From CALMKX01 sp036274895 (GTDB taxonomy: Bacteria > Acidobacteriota > Thermoanaerobaculia > Multivoradales > SZUA-115), in assembly GCA_036274895.1 (NCBI GenBank), contig DASUEU010000039.1:124001-188000 (forward strand): a DNA stretch of 64,000 nt, given 5' to 3'. A program made the translations under genes and the position numbers. The notes under the pieces are model-generated. The model was not told where the DNA came from, did not search any database, and was given only the letters and a program-made list of their open reading frames with translations. Position 1 is the stretch's first letter. Each line of letters begins with the position of its first letter. Positions 28,125 to 36,190 of the stretch are shown here, in pieces.

Positions 28125-29077
28125 TGGCTTCGAACTTCCCTCCCTCCGTCCGCCTGGTCGCCCTGCCCACCCAGGCCGGGCTGCGCCTCGACCAGTTCCT
28201 CGCCGAGGCCACCCGGCTCTCCCGCCGCCGGGCGCGCGTACTCGCCGGGGAGGGCCGCGTGCTGCGCGACGGCAAGGTGGCGCGTATCCTCTCCCGCGCC
28301 GTCGAAGCCGGCACGGTCGTGGACCTGGTCGGCATCGAGGAGGATCTCGGCGTGCCGGCGCGCCCCGAGCTGCCGCCGGTGGTGATCGTCCACGAGGATC
28401 CCTGGCTGGTGGTGGTCGACAAGCCCGCCGGGGTGCTCTCCCAACCCTCGGAGGAGCGGGCCTTAGGGGAGCTGGCGGCGGATGAGCGGCTGCTGCTCCA
28501 CCTGGCCGTGCGGGAGGACCGGCCTCCCTTCCTGCGCCTGGTGCACCGGCTGGACCGGGCCACCAGCGGGCTGCTGCTCTTCGCCCGCTCGCCCGCCGCC
28601 ACCGAGCCCCTGGCCCGGCTGTGGCGGGAGGGCAAAGTGGAGCGGCGCTACCTGGCGATGGTCGAAGGCCGGCCCGACTTCGAGACCCGGCTGGTCGAGG
28701 CGCCGATCGGGAGAGTGGCCGGGGGAGCCTGGCGCTTCGAGGTCTCGCCCACGGGCAAGCCGGCGGCGACCGAGGTGCGAGTGATCGAGGCGGGGGAGCG
28801 CTTCAGCCGCGTGGAGTGCCGCCTCCGCTCCGGGCGCACCCACCAGGTGCGGGTGCACCTGGCCCACCTGGGGCATCCGGTGGCCGGGGACCGCCTCTAT
28901 GGCGCCCGCCAGCCGGGCCCTACCCGCCCCCTCCTCCACGCCGCCGAGCTCGCCCTGCCGCACCCCAAGGACGGCCGGCCGTTGCGGCTGGTGGCGCCGG
29001 TGCCGGCGGACTTCCAGGAGGGCGGCCACGGGGGGCCGCCCCTACGGCAAGAGGCGCAGGCCGAAGGATCTCGGTAG
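28124..29077 (+). CDS. RluA-family pseudouridine synthase
   Basis: Converts uridine to pseudouridine in rRNA or tRNA. The 317 residues comprise an S4-like RNA-binding domain (LRLDQFLAEATRLSRRRA, residues 20-75), then the catalytic domain with motif HRLDRATSGLLLFA, where D144 is the catalytic aspartate, and RSGRTHQVRVHL. The gene is coupled to the TPR gene by an ATG/TGA overlap. The final residues (GGHGGPPLRQEAQ) are encoded by a REP element, an extension not expected in the family. Confidence 0.93.
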   Translation: MASNFPPSVRLVALPTQAGLRLDQFLAEATRLSRRRARVLAGEGRVLRDGKVARILSRAVEAGTVVDLVGIEEDLGVPARPELPPVVIVHEDPWLVVVDKPAGVLSQPSEERALGELAADERLLLHLAVREDRPPFLRLVHRLDRATSGLLLFARSPAATEPLARLWREGKVERRYLAMVEGRPDFETRLVEAPIGRVAGGAWRFEVSPTGKPAATEVRVIEAGERFSRVECRLRSGRTHQVRVHLAHLGHPVAGDRLYGARQPGPTRPLLHAAELALPHPKDGRPLRLVAPVPADFQEGGHGGPPLRQEAQAEGSR

Positions 29078-29099
29078 GGGCAGGCCCCCGTGCCTGCCC
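29020..29099. repeat. Pair of inverted REP palindromes across the rluA-type gene stop
   Basis: The first unit (29020-29045) has gggcggcc/ggccgccc and ends GCCCCTAC; the second (29074-29099) starts GTAGGGGC with gggcaggc/gcctgccc. The first lies in the coding end of the pseudouridine synthase gene. Confidence 0.8.
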
Positions 29100-29111
29100 T
29101 CTTCGTGGCCT

Positions 29112-31781
29112 TCAGTCGTAGCGCACCACCGGCGCCTCCCAGATCGCTCCTTCGGGCGTCCGGCACCAGGCGCGGAAGGCCTCATCGAAGGCCGCGGGCG
29201 TGGTGCCCAGGGCCTCGCGCAGGGCACCCTCGGTGTCGAGGCCCCGCTGGAAGGCTGCCAGCAGCCGGTGGATGCCGCCCCGGCCCCAGCGCTTCTCGAT
29301 GAAGTGCAGGGACCAGGCCGACTGGTCGTAGACCGCCAGCACCAGGCCGGCGTCGCTGCGCCGCACCAGGATCGGCTCGAGTAGGGGGAAGGCGATGCGG
29401 GTGCCCCGGCCCTCGTAGTCCGGCACGGGGTTGGCCACCTCCTGCACCGGCTCGACGTGCTGCGCCAGCCCCTCGTGGAACCAGGAGGGGGCGCGGTCCT
29501 CGGTGGCCCCGGCGATCAGAGCGTGGGCCATCTCGTGGCTGAAGATCGAGACGATCTCCGGGTGGAAGCTCGGCACGTCGGCGAAGGGCATGCGCACCTT
29601 GCCGTCGAACAGGCCGATGGCGAGGCCCCCTCCCGAGTAGAGCCGCATGAAGTCGCGGAAGGGGAAGAGGTGGACCTCGATCGGCCGCTTGGGCCGGTAG
29701 GGGATCCACCCCTGGAGCCGGATCAGCTCCGCCTCCAGCACCTCGAGCAGCCGCCCGACGTAGGGCACCTCCGTGCCCTCGGGGAAGCGCAGCCGGAAGT
29801 GGCGGCTCGCAACCGTGTGGAAGGAGGTGGCCAGCAGCTTCTCCATCTGGATGCGTGGGATCTCCGAGTAGAGGGGCGGCTCCGGCGACAGGGACTCGGC
29901 CCGCTGCATCACCTTGGCCGCCAGGTCGTACTCGTCCACCTCGAGCAGCAGGCGGGAGAGCTGGGCCAACACGTCCGGGTTTTTGCGCTGGTGGTTGACG
30001 TGGTGGCGGGCCAGCTCGATCAGGAAGCGGGTGGCCTCCTCGGTGCGACCGTTGCGCCGCAGGGCTTCCGCCCGCAGGTGCACGGCGCCCTCGGGGAGCT
30101 GGGCGGGGTGGGTGGCGAAGCCCTCGGTCAGGTCGAGGATCTCCCCCCAGCGCTGGTGGCGGCCGAGGGCCATGGCGGCGAGCTCGATCCTCTCGCGCAG
30201 CACCGGCTGCGCCACGCCCCCGGAGGAGCGCCCGGCCCGCGCCAGGGCCGGCAGATCGGCGAGCGCCCGTTCCTCCTGGCGCCGGCGGCGCACGGCGGCG
30301 CTTTCGAGCACGGTGGCGGCCGGCGCCAGGGCATGGGCCGCGGGCAGCGAGAGCTCCGCCTGCCCCTTGGCGAGCACCAGGCGCCGGCCGGCGAGGCGGG
30401 CCTCGAAGCCGGCCGGCAGGGCGAGCGGCGCGGTGCCCCGGCCGGGCACCTCGAGGGCCGGCTCGACGGGCGAGCCCAGGGAGGCGAGAGCCAGGGCGTT
30501 GCCTTCGCGCAGGAGGTGGACGTAGATCGGGTCGCCGACCAGGATCTCTCTTTCCAGGGGATCGAGCTCCCAGGCGGTCTCGAGCAGTTCGAGACCCCGC
30601 TCGGCGTCGCCGTCCACGGCCTGCCAGCGGGCGAGCAGGTAGTAGGCCCAGGCCTCGCGGCTGCCACGGGCGACGATGCCGTCGAGGATCTTGCGGGCGC
30701 GGTCCTCGAAGCCGAGCAGGAGCAGGGACTGGGTGGCCTCGAGGGCCAGGAGGTCGGTCTCGGCGGTGAGGTCGAGCGCCCGCTCCCAGGCCAGGGTGCC
30801 GTCGACCGCCCGGCCCGAGAGCAGGGCCAGCCGGCCGCGCAGCACCTCCTCGAGCAGCGAGGTCTGGTTGGCGCCCTCGGCCGCCAGCAGGTCGCCCGCC
30901 ACCGTCCCTTTGCCGGCCTGGACCAGGCTCTGGGCTCGCCAGCGCCGGGCCAGCGCGGCGCCCCGGCCGCCCGGGGCCAGAACCGCGGCCTGGCGTTCGA
31001 GGTCGACCGGGTCGGCGCTCTGGGCCAGGGCTCGCTTCAGGGCCACCAGCGTGGCGCGCTCGTCGCCCGCCGGGGGCCGGCCGGCCGCCAGGATCTCCGG
31101 CTCGGCGCCGGCCCCACCGCCGAAGAGTCCGAGCAGGGCCGCCACCGCGCCGGTGGCCGCCAGGGTGCCCACGGCCACCAGCCCGAGAGCCCGGCGCGGG
31201 CGGCGGAAGGACGCCGCGGCGCCCAGGGCGCTCGCCAGGGCGAGACCCAACCCCAGCCGGGCCGCCCACTGGGCCGCCGGATGGAGAGCCGGTCGGGTGG
31301 GCCGGTCCGACTTCACCGGGGTCGTCCCGCCGGCCTCCGCCCCGGCGCCCCGCTCGAGGGTGTCCGCCCAGGAGGAGAGGGAGTGCAGGCGAAACGAGCC
31401 CTTCTCCTCACGCAGGTGGAGCACGAGGAGGTCGTCCACGCCGGAGGGGTGCTGGAGGTGGAAGGCGACGTCCGGTCCCTCCCCTTCGAGCCGGGTGGCG
31501 AGCTGCCACACGGCGCCCTGGGCGGGGCCGGCGGCCAGCTCGATCTCGGCGCGGGCCTCGGCAGGGGTCAGCTTGGCCAGCGGTGAGCCCGCGGCGAGCC
31601 GGTCGAGCCAGCCTTCCGGTCCCTCCGCGAGGTAGGTGAGGGCCAGCTCCGCGGCGGCCCGCTCCGGGGGGCCCAGGGGGGGCACGGCGGCCCCGGCCGG
31701 TACCAGCGCCAGGGCGAGCAACCAAACGCCCACGAGGGCGGGTGCACGGCGTGCGCCCCTACGGCAGACCACTTCCTTCAC
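29112..31781 (-). CDS. Membrane protein with TPR region and peptidase-MA (HEMAH) domain
   Basis: An 889-residue exported or membrane protein. An N-terminal signal segment (LVGVWLLALALVPAGAA) and a second membrane region near residues 175-215 are followed by TPR-like helices (residues about 230-620), and a C-terminal gluzincin-like domain with SHEMAHALI and the distal glutamate in WFHEGLAQHVEP, the peptidase MA pattern. It may cleave cell-wall or secreted substrates. GTG at 31781 is chosen for a GGGAG site seven bases before it; GTG at 31820 is in frame but has no such site. A REP palindrome lies within the first codons. Confidence 0.8.
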   Translation of the reverse strand: MKEVVCRRGARRAPALVGVWLLALALVPAGAAVPPLGPPERAAAELALTYLAEGPEGWLDRLAAGSPLAKLTPAEARAEIELAAGPAQGAVWQLATRLEGEGPDVAFHLQHPSGVDDLLVLHLREEKGSFRLHSLSSWADTLERGAGAEAGGTTPVKSDRPTRPALHPAAQWAARLGLGLALASALGAAASFRRPRRALGLVAVGTLAATGAVAALLGLFGGGAGAEPEILAAGRPPAGDERATLVALKRALAQSADPVDLERQAAVLAPGGRGAALARRWRAQSLVQAGKGTVAGDLLAAEGANQTSLLEEVLRGRLALLSGRAVDGTLAWERALDLTAETDLLALEATQSLLLLGFEDRARKILDGIVARGSREAWAYYLLARWQAVDGDAERGLELLETAWELDPLEREILVGDPIYVHLLREGNALALASLGSPVEPALEVPGRGTAPLALPAGFEARLAGRRLVLAKGQAELSLPAAHALAPAATVLESAAVRRRRQEERALADLPALARAGRSSGGVAQPVLRERIELAAMALGRHQRWGEILDLTEGFATHPAQLPEGAVHLRAEALRRNGRTEEATRFLIELARHHVNHQRKNPDVLAQLSRLLLEVDEYDLAAKVMQRAESLSPEPPLYSEIPRIQMEKLLATSFHTVASRHFRLRFPEGTEVPYVGRLLEVLEAELIRLQGWIPYRPKRPIEVHLFPFRDFMRLYSGGGLAIGLFDGKVRMPFADVPSFHPEIVSIFSHEMAHALIAGATEDRAPSWFHEGLAQHVEPVQEVANPVPDYEGRGTRIAFPLLEPILVRRSDAGLVLAVYDQSAWSLHFIEKRWGRGGIHRLLAAFQRGLDTEGALREALGTTPAAFDEAFRAWCRTPEGAIWEAPVVRYD
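31740..31762. repeat. REP palindrome in the first codons of the peptidase-MA gene
   Basis: gggtgcac/gtgcgccc stem followed by CTAC, same family as the copies at 4632, 28092 and 29020. Confidence 0.6.
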
Positions 31782-31865
31782 TTGAACACTCCCGGAACTT
31801 TCGGAACCATCGTATCTCACAGATCCTCAGACGTTTCCCGCCGCGGGTCGCCCTCACCCGCAGCC

Positions 31866-31874
31866 TGTTACAGT
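31866..31874 (+). promoter_or_regulatory. Extended -10 promoter of the helicase gene
   Basis: TGT-TACAGT, 27 bases before the GTG start at 31902. Confidence 0.4.
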
Positions 31875-31901
31875 ACCCCTCGCCACCGGAAACCCGCTCC
31901 C

Positions 31902-34529
31902 GTGAACACGCCCACCCCTTCTTCCTCGCCGGCCGTCACCGAGCGGCACCTCTCAGCCCGTACCGGCAAGCCCTCCCTGGGGGACCGCGTGCCGCCGAAC
32001 GGCACCTCGGACCCGGAAGAGATCCTGAGCCTCTTCCTTGCCTGGGCCGAGGAGGCCGGCTTCGAGCTCTACCCCGCCCAGGAGGAAGCCCTCCTGGAGT
32101 TGATGGCGCAAAAGCACGTCATCCTCAACACCCCCACCGGCTCGGGCAAGTCCCTGGTGGCCCTGGGGCTCCACTTCAAAGCCCTCTGCGAGGGCAAGAC
32201 CTCCTTCTACACCTCGCCGATCAAGGCCCTGGCGAGCGAGAAGTTCTTCTCCCTGTGCGACGACTTCGGCCCCGCCAACGTGGCGATGCTCACCGGTGAC
32301 GCGGCGATCAATCCCCGCGCTCCGATCCGCTGCTGCACCGCCGAGGTGCTGGCCAACATGGTGCTGCGCGAGGGCAGTTGGCTCGACGCCCCCTACGTGG
32401 TGATGGACGAGTTCCACTACTACGCCGACGCCGAGCGCGGCTGGGCCTGGCAGGTGCCGCTGATCTCCCTGCCGCAGACCACCTTCCTGCTGATGTCGGC
32501 CACCCTGGGCAACCCGGCGCCGATCGCCGAGCGCGTGGCCCGGGACACCGGCCGAGAGGTGGCGATCGTCTCCTCGGACCACCGCCCGGTTCCCCTCGAC
32601 TTCGAGTACCGCGAGACCCCCCTCCACGAGACCATCGACGAGCTGCTGGCGGCCGGCAAGGCGCCGATCTACGTGGTCAGCTTCACCCAGCGCGAGTGTG
32701 CCGAGCTGGCCCAGAACCTCACCAGCATGAAGATCGTCGGCCGCGAGGAGAAGGTGGCCATCGCCGAGGTGATCCGCGACTTCCGCTTCGACACTCCCTA
32801 CGGCAAGGAGCTGCGGCGCTTCCTCTCCTTCGGCATCGGCGTGCACCACGCGGGCCTGCTGCCCAAGTACCGCCTGCTCGTCGAGCAGCTCTCTCAGAAA
32901 GGTTTTCTGCGAGTCATCTGCGGCACCGACACTCTGGGCGTTGGTGTCAACATCCCCCTGCGCACGGTGCTGTTCACCAAGCTGTGCAAGTTCGACGGCG
33001 AGAAGACCACCATCCTGTCGGTGCGGGACTTCAAGCAGATCGCCGGCCGCGCCGGCCGCAAGGGCTTCGACGACCAGGGCAGCGTGGTCTGCCAGGCTCC
33101 CGAGCACGTGATCGAGAACCTGCGCATCGACGCCAAGATGTCCGGCGGCGGCAAGAAGAACCTGGTCAAGAAGAAGCCGCCGGTCAAGGGCTTCGTGCCC
33201 TGGAACAAGGAGACCTTCGAGAAGCTGATTGAACGCGCGCCGGAGCAGCTGGTCTCCCGCTTCCGCATCACCCACGGCATGGTGATGGACCTGCTGCAAC
33301 AGGACGCCGCCCACGACGACCCGAACGCCGACAACTTCCAGGCCCTGCGCGCCCTGATCGCGGGCAGCCACGAAAGCGACGAGCGCAAGAAGGAGCTGCT
33401 GCGCCAGGCGGCACAGCTGGTGCGCTCCCTCTACCGCGCCGGCCTGATCCGCATGGTGCGCGACACCCGGACCTCTTACCTGTGGGTGAGCGTGTCGGAA
33501 GACCTGCAGTGGGACTTCTCACCCTTCCACACCCTCTCGCTCTACCTGGTCGAGACCCTCGGCCTGCTCGATCGCGAGCAGCCGAGCTATGCCTTGGACG
33601 TGCTGTCGCTGGTCGAGTCGATCCTCGAAGATCCCTCGCCGGTGATGTTCAAGCAGCTCGATCGCGAGAAGGGGCGCAAGATCGCCGAGTGGAAGGCCGA
33701 GGGGATGGACTACGAGGAACGCATGGAACGGCTGGCCGACGTGACCTGGCCGAAGCCGAACGCCGAGTTCATCTACGACACTTTCGATCGCTTCCGGGAC
33801 GTCCATCCCTGGGTGCGCCAGGAGAACATCCATCCCAAATCCGTCGGGCGGGAGCTTTACGAGGGCTACTGGAGCTTCAACGACTACGTGCGCTCCTTGA
33901 ACCTCGAGCGGGGCGAGGGCGTGCTGCTGCGCTACCTCTCGCAGCTGTACAAGACCCTGATGCAAAACGTCCCCGAGCAGACCAAGAGCGAGGAGATGTT
34001 CGACATCCAGGGCTTCTTACGCGCTCTGATCGAGCACACCGACACCAGCTTGCTCGAGGAGTGGGAGAGCCTGCTCCATCCCGAGTGGCATTGGGAGCCC
34101 GAGACCGAGATCGAGCTGGACAAGGCCGAGCGGCGGTTCCTGGAGCTGCTCGCCGATCCCCGCGCCTTCGCCGCCCGGGTGCGCGCCGAGCTGCACCAGC
34201 TGGTGCGCTCGCTCGCCGCCGGGGACTTCGAGGAAGCGGCCCTGTGGGTGCGCCAACCCGAAGCCGAGGAGGAGCGCTGGACCCCCGAGCGCTTCGCGGC
34301 GGACCTCGCCCCCTTCTTCGAGGAGTACGGCGAGATGGTCTGGGGCGCCGAGGCCCGTCGCACCGACCGCACCCAGGTCCGCCCCACCGGCCCCCGTCTC
34401 TGGCAGGTCCGCCAGGTGCTCCTCGACCCCCAGGAAGACAACGTCTGGTACCTCGAAGGCCGCGTGGACTTGACCTCCGGCCGCGCCCCCGAGGGTCCGC
34501 TCGTCGAGCTGGTGAGGATCGGGCGGTAG
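31902..34529 (+). CDS. Ski2/Mtr4-like DEAD/DEAH helicase with DUF3516
   Basis: An 875-residue superfamily 2 helicase. Walker A is TPTGSGKS (about 78-85), motif II DEFH (in VMDEFHYY), motif III SATLGN and motif VI QIAGRAGRKG; the C-terminal 450 residues match the DUF3516 extension in length and position. Such proteins resemble the RNA-exosome helicases Ski2 and Mtr4, so RNA remodelling or decay is likely, but DNA work is not excluded. GTG at 31902 is used; upstream in-frame codons overlap the divergent promoter region and lack similarity. No nuclease partner is adjacent. Confidence 0.88.
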   Translation: MNTPTPSSSPAVTERHLSARTGKPSLGDRVPPNGTSDPEEILSLFLAWAEEAGFELYPAQEEALLELMAQKHVILNTPTGSGKSLVALGLHFKALCEGKTSFYTSPIKALASEKFFSLCDDFGPANVAMLTGDAAINPRAPIRCCTAEVLANMVLREGSWLDAPYVVMDEFHYYADAERGWAWQVPLISLPQTTFLLMSATLGNPAPIAERVARDTGREVAIVSSDHRPVPLDFEYRETPLHETIDELLAAGKAPIYVVSFTQRECAELAQNLTSMKIVGREEKVAIAEVIRDFRFDTPYGKELRRFLSFGIGVHHAGLLPKYRLLVEQLSQKGFLRVICGTDTLGVGVNIPLRTVLFTKLCKFDGEKTTILSVRDFKQIAGRAGRKGFDDQGSVVCQAPEHVIENLRIDAKMSGGGKKNLVKKKPPVKGFVPWNKETFEKLIERAPEQLVSRFRITHGMVMDLLQQDAAHDDPNADNFQALRALIAGSHESDERKKELLRQAAQLVRSLYRAGLIRMVRDTRTSYLWVSVSEDLQWDFSPFHTLSLYLVETLGLLDREQPSYALDVLSLVESILEDPSPVMFKQLDREKGRKIAEWKAEGMDYEERMERLADVTWPKPNAEFIYDTFDRFRDVHPWVRQENIHPKSVGRELYEGYWSFNDYVRSLNLERGEGVLLRYLSQLYKTLMQNVPEQTKSEEMFDIQGFLRALIEHTDTSLLEEWESLLHPEWHWEPETEIELDKAERRFLELLADPRAFAARVRAELHQLVRSLAAGDFEEAALWVRQPEAEEERWTPERFAADLAPFFEEYGEMVWGAEARRTDRTQVRPTGPRLWQVRQVLLDPQEDNVWYLEGRVDLTSGRAPEGPLVELVRIGR

Positions 34530-34586
34530 CGGGGGAGAGTTCGGGATGAGAGGATCTCCCCAAGCCTGAGGGAGGCCAGGAACGCG

Positions 34587-36041
34587 ATGACGGACGACCA
34601 GCTGGTCGACTTGCTGTCGAGCCTCGTGCAGCAACCGAGTGAGACAGAGTGGGTGGAACTCAAGCAGGACAACATCAATCCCGAGGAGATCGGCCGGAAC
34701 ATCTCTGCTCTCTCGAACTCGGCGATTCTCCACGATCAGGAGCGAGCGTTCATCGTCTGGGGAGTCGAGGACGGCGCTCATGCCGTCGTCGGCTCCAGCT
34801 TCAGACCGCGCCAAGCCAAGTTCCGAAGCCAGGGTTTGGAGAACTGGCTGACGACCCAGCTCGAGCCGCGTGTGCAGTTCTGGATTCACGAGTTCGAATA
34901 CTCGGGACGGCGATGCGTGATCTTCGAGATCGAGCCAGCCATTTCTCGACCGGTCCGATTCAAGGGAAGGGAGTGGATCCGAGTAGGACCCCACACCAAA
35001 CCGCTGGACGAGCACCCAGAAAAGGAGCGTGTCCTTTGGCGCCTCCTGTCTCGGGAGTCGTTCGAGTCGGCAGTGGCGAAGTCGCCCTTGACCATGGCGG
35101 AAGTGCTGCTGGAGCTGGACTACGAGCAGGTCTTCCGCATGACCGGTCAACCGGTTCCCGACCATGACGGTGCGATCGTGGAGCGGCTCTGCGCGGAGAA
35201 GCTCGTCAGGGGAGAAGGCTCGCGGTACGGCATTACGAACCTCGGGGCCGTCCTCTTCGCCCGTGACTTGCGGCAGTTCGACGCCCTCGCCCGCAAGGCG
35301 ATTCGAGTCGTTTTCTACCAGGGCGGCGATCGCACTAGCACGCCAGACGAGCTGGCGGGCAAGCGGGGCTATGCAGTGGGCTTCCGGGGCATGGTGCAAT
35401 ACATCGTCACCCGTCTTCCCAAGAGCGAGGAGATCCGCAAGGCGCTCCGGGTCACCGTCCCCATGTTCCCGGAGCTGGCGATTCGAGAGCTGTTGGCTAA
35501 TGCGCTCATCCACCAGGATTTTGCGGTCAGGGGCGCTGGTCCCGTTGTAGAGGTGTTCGCCGACCGAATGGAAATCACGAATCCCGGAGCACCCTTGATA
35601 GACGTAGAACGGTTCCTGGACATGCCACCACGGTCCCGGAACGAGAAGCTGGCACACCTGAGTCGGCGGCTCGGACTCTGTGAAGAGCGAGGGACCGGGA
35701 TCGACAGGGTCTTGACGCAGATCGAGGCGTTCCAGCTCCCCGCCCCAGACTTCCAGGTTGCGGGAGACAACACCAGAGCGATCCTGTTTGCGCCCAGGGC
35801 CTTCGCCAAGATGACAAAGCAAGAGCGGGTTCGAGCGTGCTATCAGCACGCCGGGCTCCAGTGGGTCTGCAATGCCCCGATGACCAACGAGAGCCTCCGC
35901 AAGCGCCTCGGCATCGACGAGCGAAGCTATGCGACGGCCTCACGGGTGATATCGGACACCATCGAGGCTGGCCTCGTGAGGCCCTTCGATCCCACCAGCA
36001 CCTCTCGCCGGCATGCCAAGTACGTCCCTTTCTGGGCCTGA
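34587..36041 (+). CDS. Schlafen/AlbA_2 domain ATP-binding regulator
   Basis: A 484-residue protein. The N-terminal AlbA_2 (Schlafen) domain covers residues 15-130 (ETEWVELKQDNINPEEIGR, then RPVRFKGREWIRVG). The GHKL-type ATPase half (HATPase_c_4) carries ELAIRELLANALIHQDF, where the Asn is the N-box, and ERGTGIDRVL. A winged-helix-like tail follows. Such proteins act as DNA-binding regulators or as parts of defence loci. Base composition is less GC-rich and codon use differs from the flanking helicase gene, suggesting recent acquisition. It ends 149 bases before a convergent gene. Confidence 0.88.
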   Translation: MTDDQLVDLLSSLVQQPSETEWVELKQDNINPEEIGRNISALSNSAILHDQERAFIVWGVEDGAHAVVGSSFRPRQAKFRSQGLENWLTTQLEPRVQFWIHEFEYSGRRCVIFEIEPAISRPVRFKGREWIRVGPHTKPLDEHPEKERVLWRLLSRESFESAVAKSPLTMAEVLLELDYEQVFRMTGQPVPDHDGAIVERLCAEKLVRGEGSRYGITNLGAVLFARDLRQFDALARKAIRVVFYQGGDRTSTPDELAGKRGYAVGFRGMVQYIVTRLPKSEEIRKALRVTVPMFPELAIRELLANALIHQDFAVRGAGPVVEVFADRMEITNPGAPLIDVERFLDMPPRSRNEKLAHLSRRLGLCEERGTGIDRVLTQIEAFQLPAPDFQVAGDNTRAILFAPRAFAKMTKQERVRACYQHAGLQWVCNAPMTNESLRKRLGIDERSYATASRVISDTIEAGLVRPFDPTSTSRRHAKYVPFWA

Positions 36042-36121
36042 GTCGGATTTGCTGCCTATGTTACCGGCTGGCTGTCAGCGACCCACCAAGGACCCATAAA
36101 CACCTGCCGCATAAGGATTTA

Positions 36122-36146
36122 GCCAATGATCGTCTATGTCATTGGC
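36122..36146. terminator. Hairpin between convergent genes
   Basis: GCCAATGA (36122-36129) and TCATTGGC (36139-36146) form a perfect 8-bp stem with a 9-base loop. It sits between the Schlafen-type gene and the M19-like gene, so it may serve both strands. There is no T-run, so termination is a guess. Confidence 0.35.
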
Positions 36147-36190
36147 GCCAGCGCCCCCCTCCTCCACACGGCCCACACCGCCACCCACAG

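Noticed and set aside
29112..31820. GTG at 31820 as start of the peptidase-MA gene
   Set aside because: No ribosome site precedes it, while GTG at 31781 has GGGAG at good spacing and places the signal segment closer to the N-terminus.
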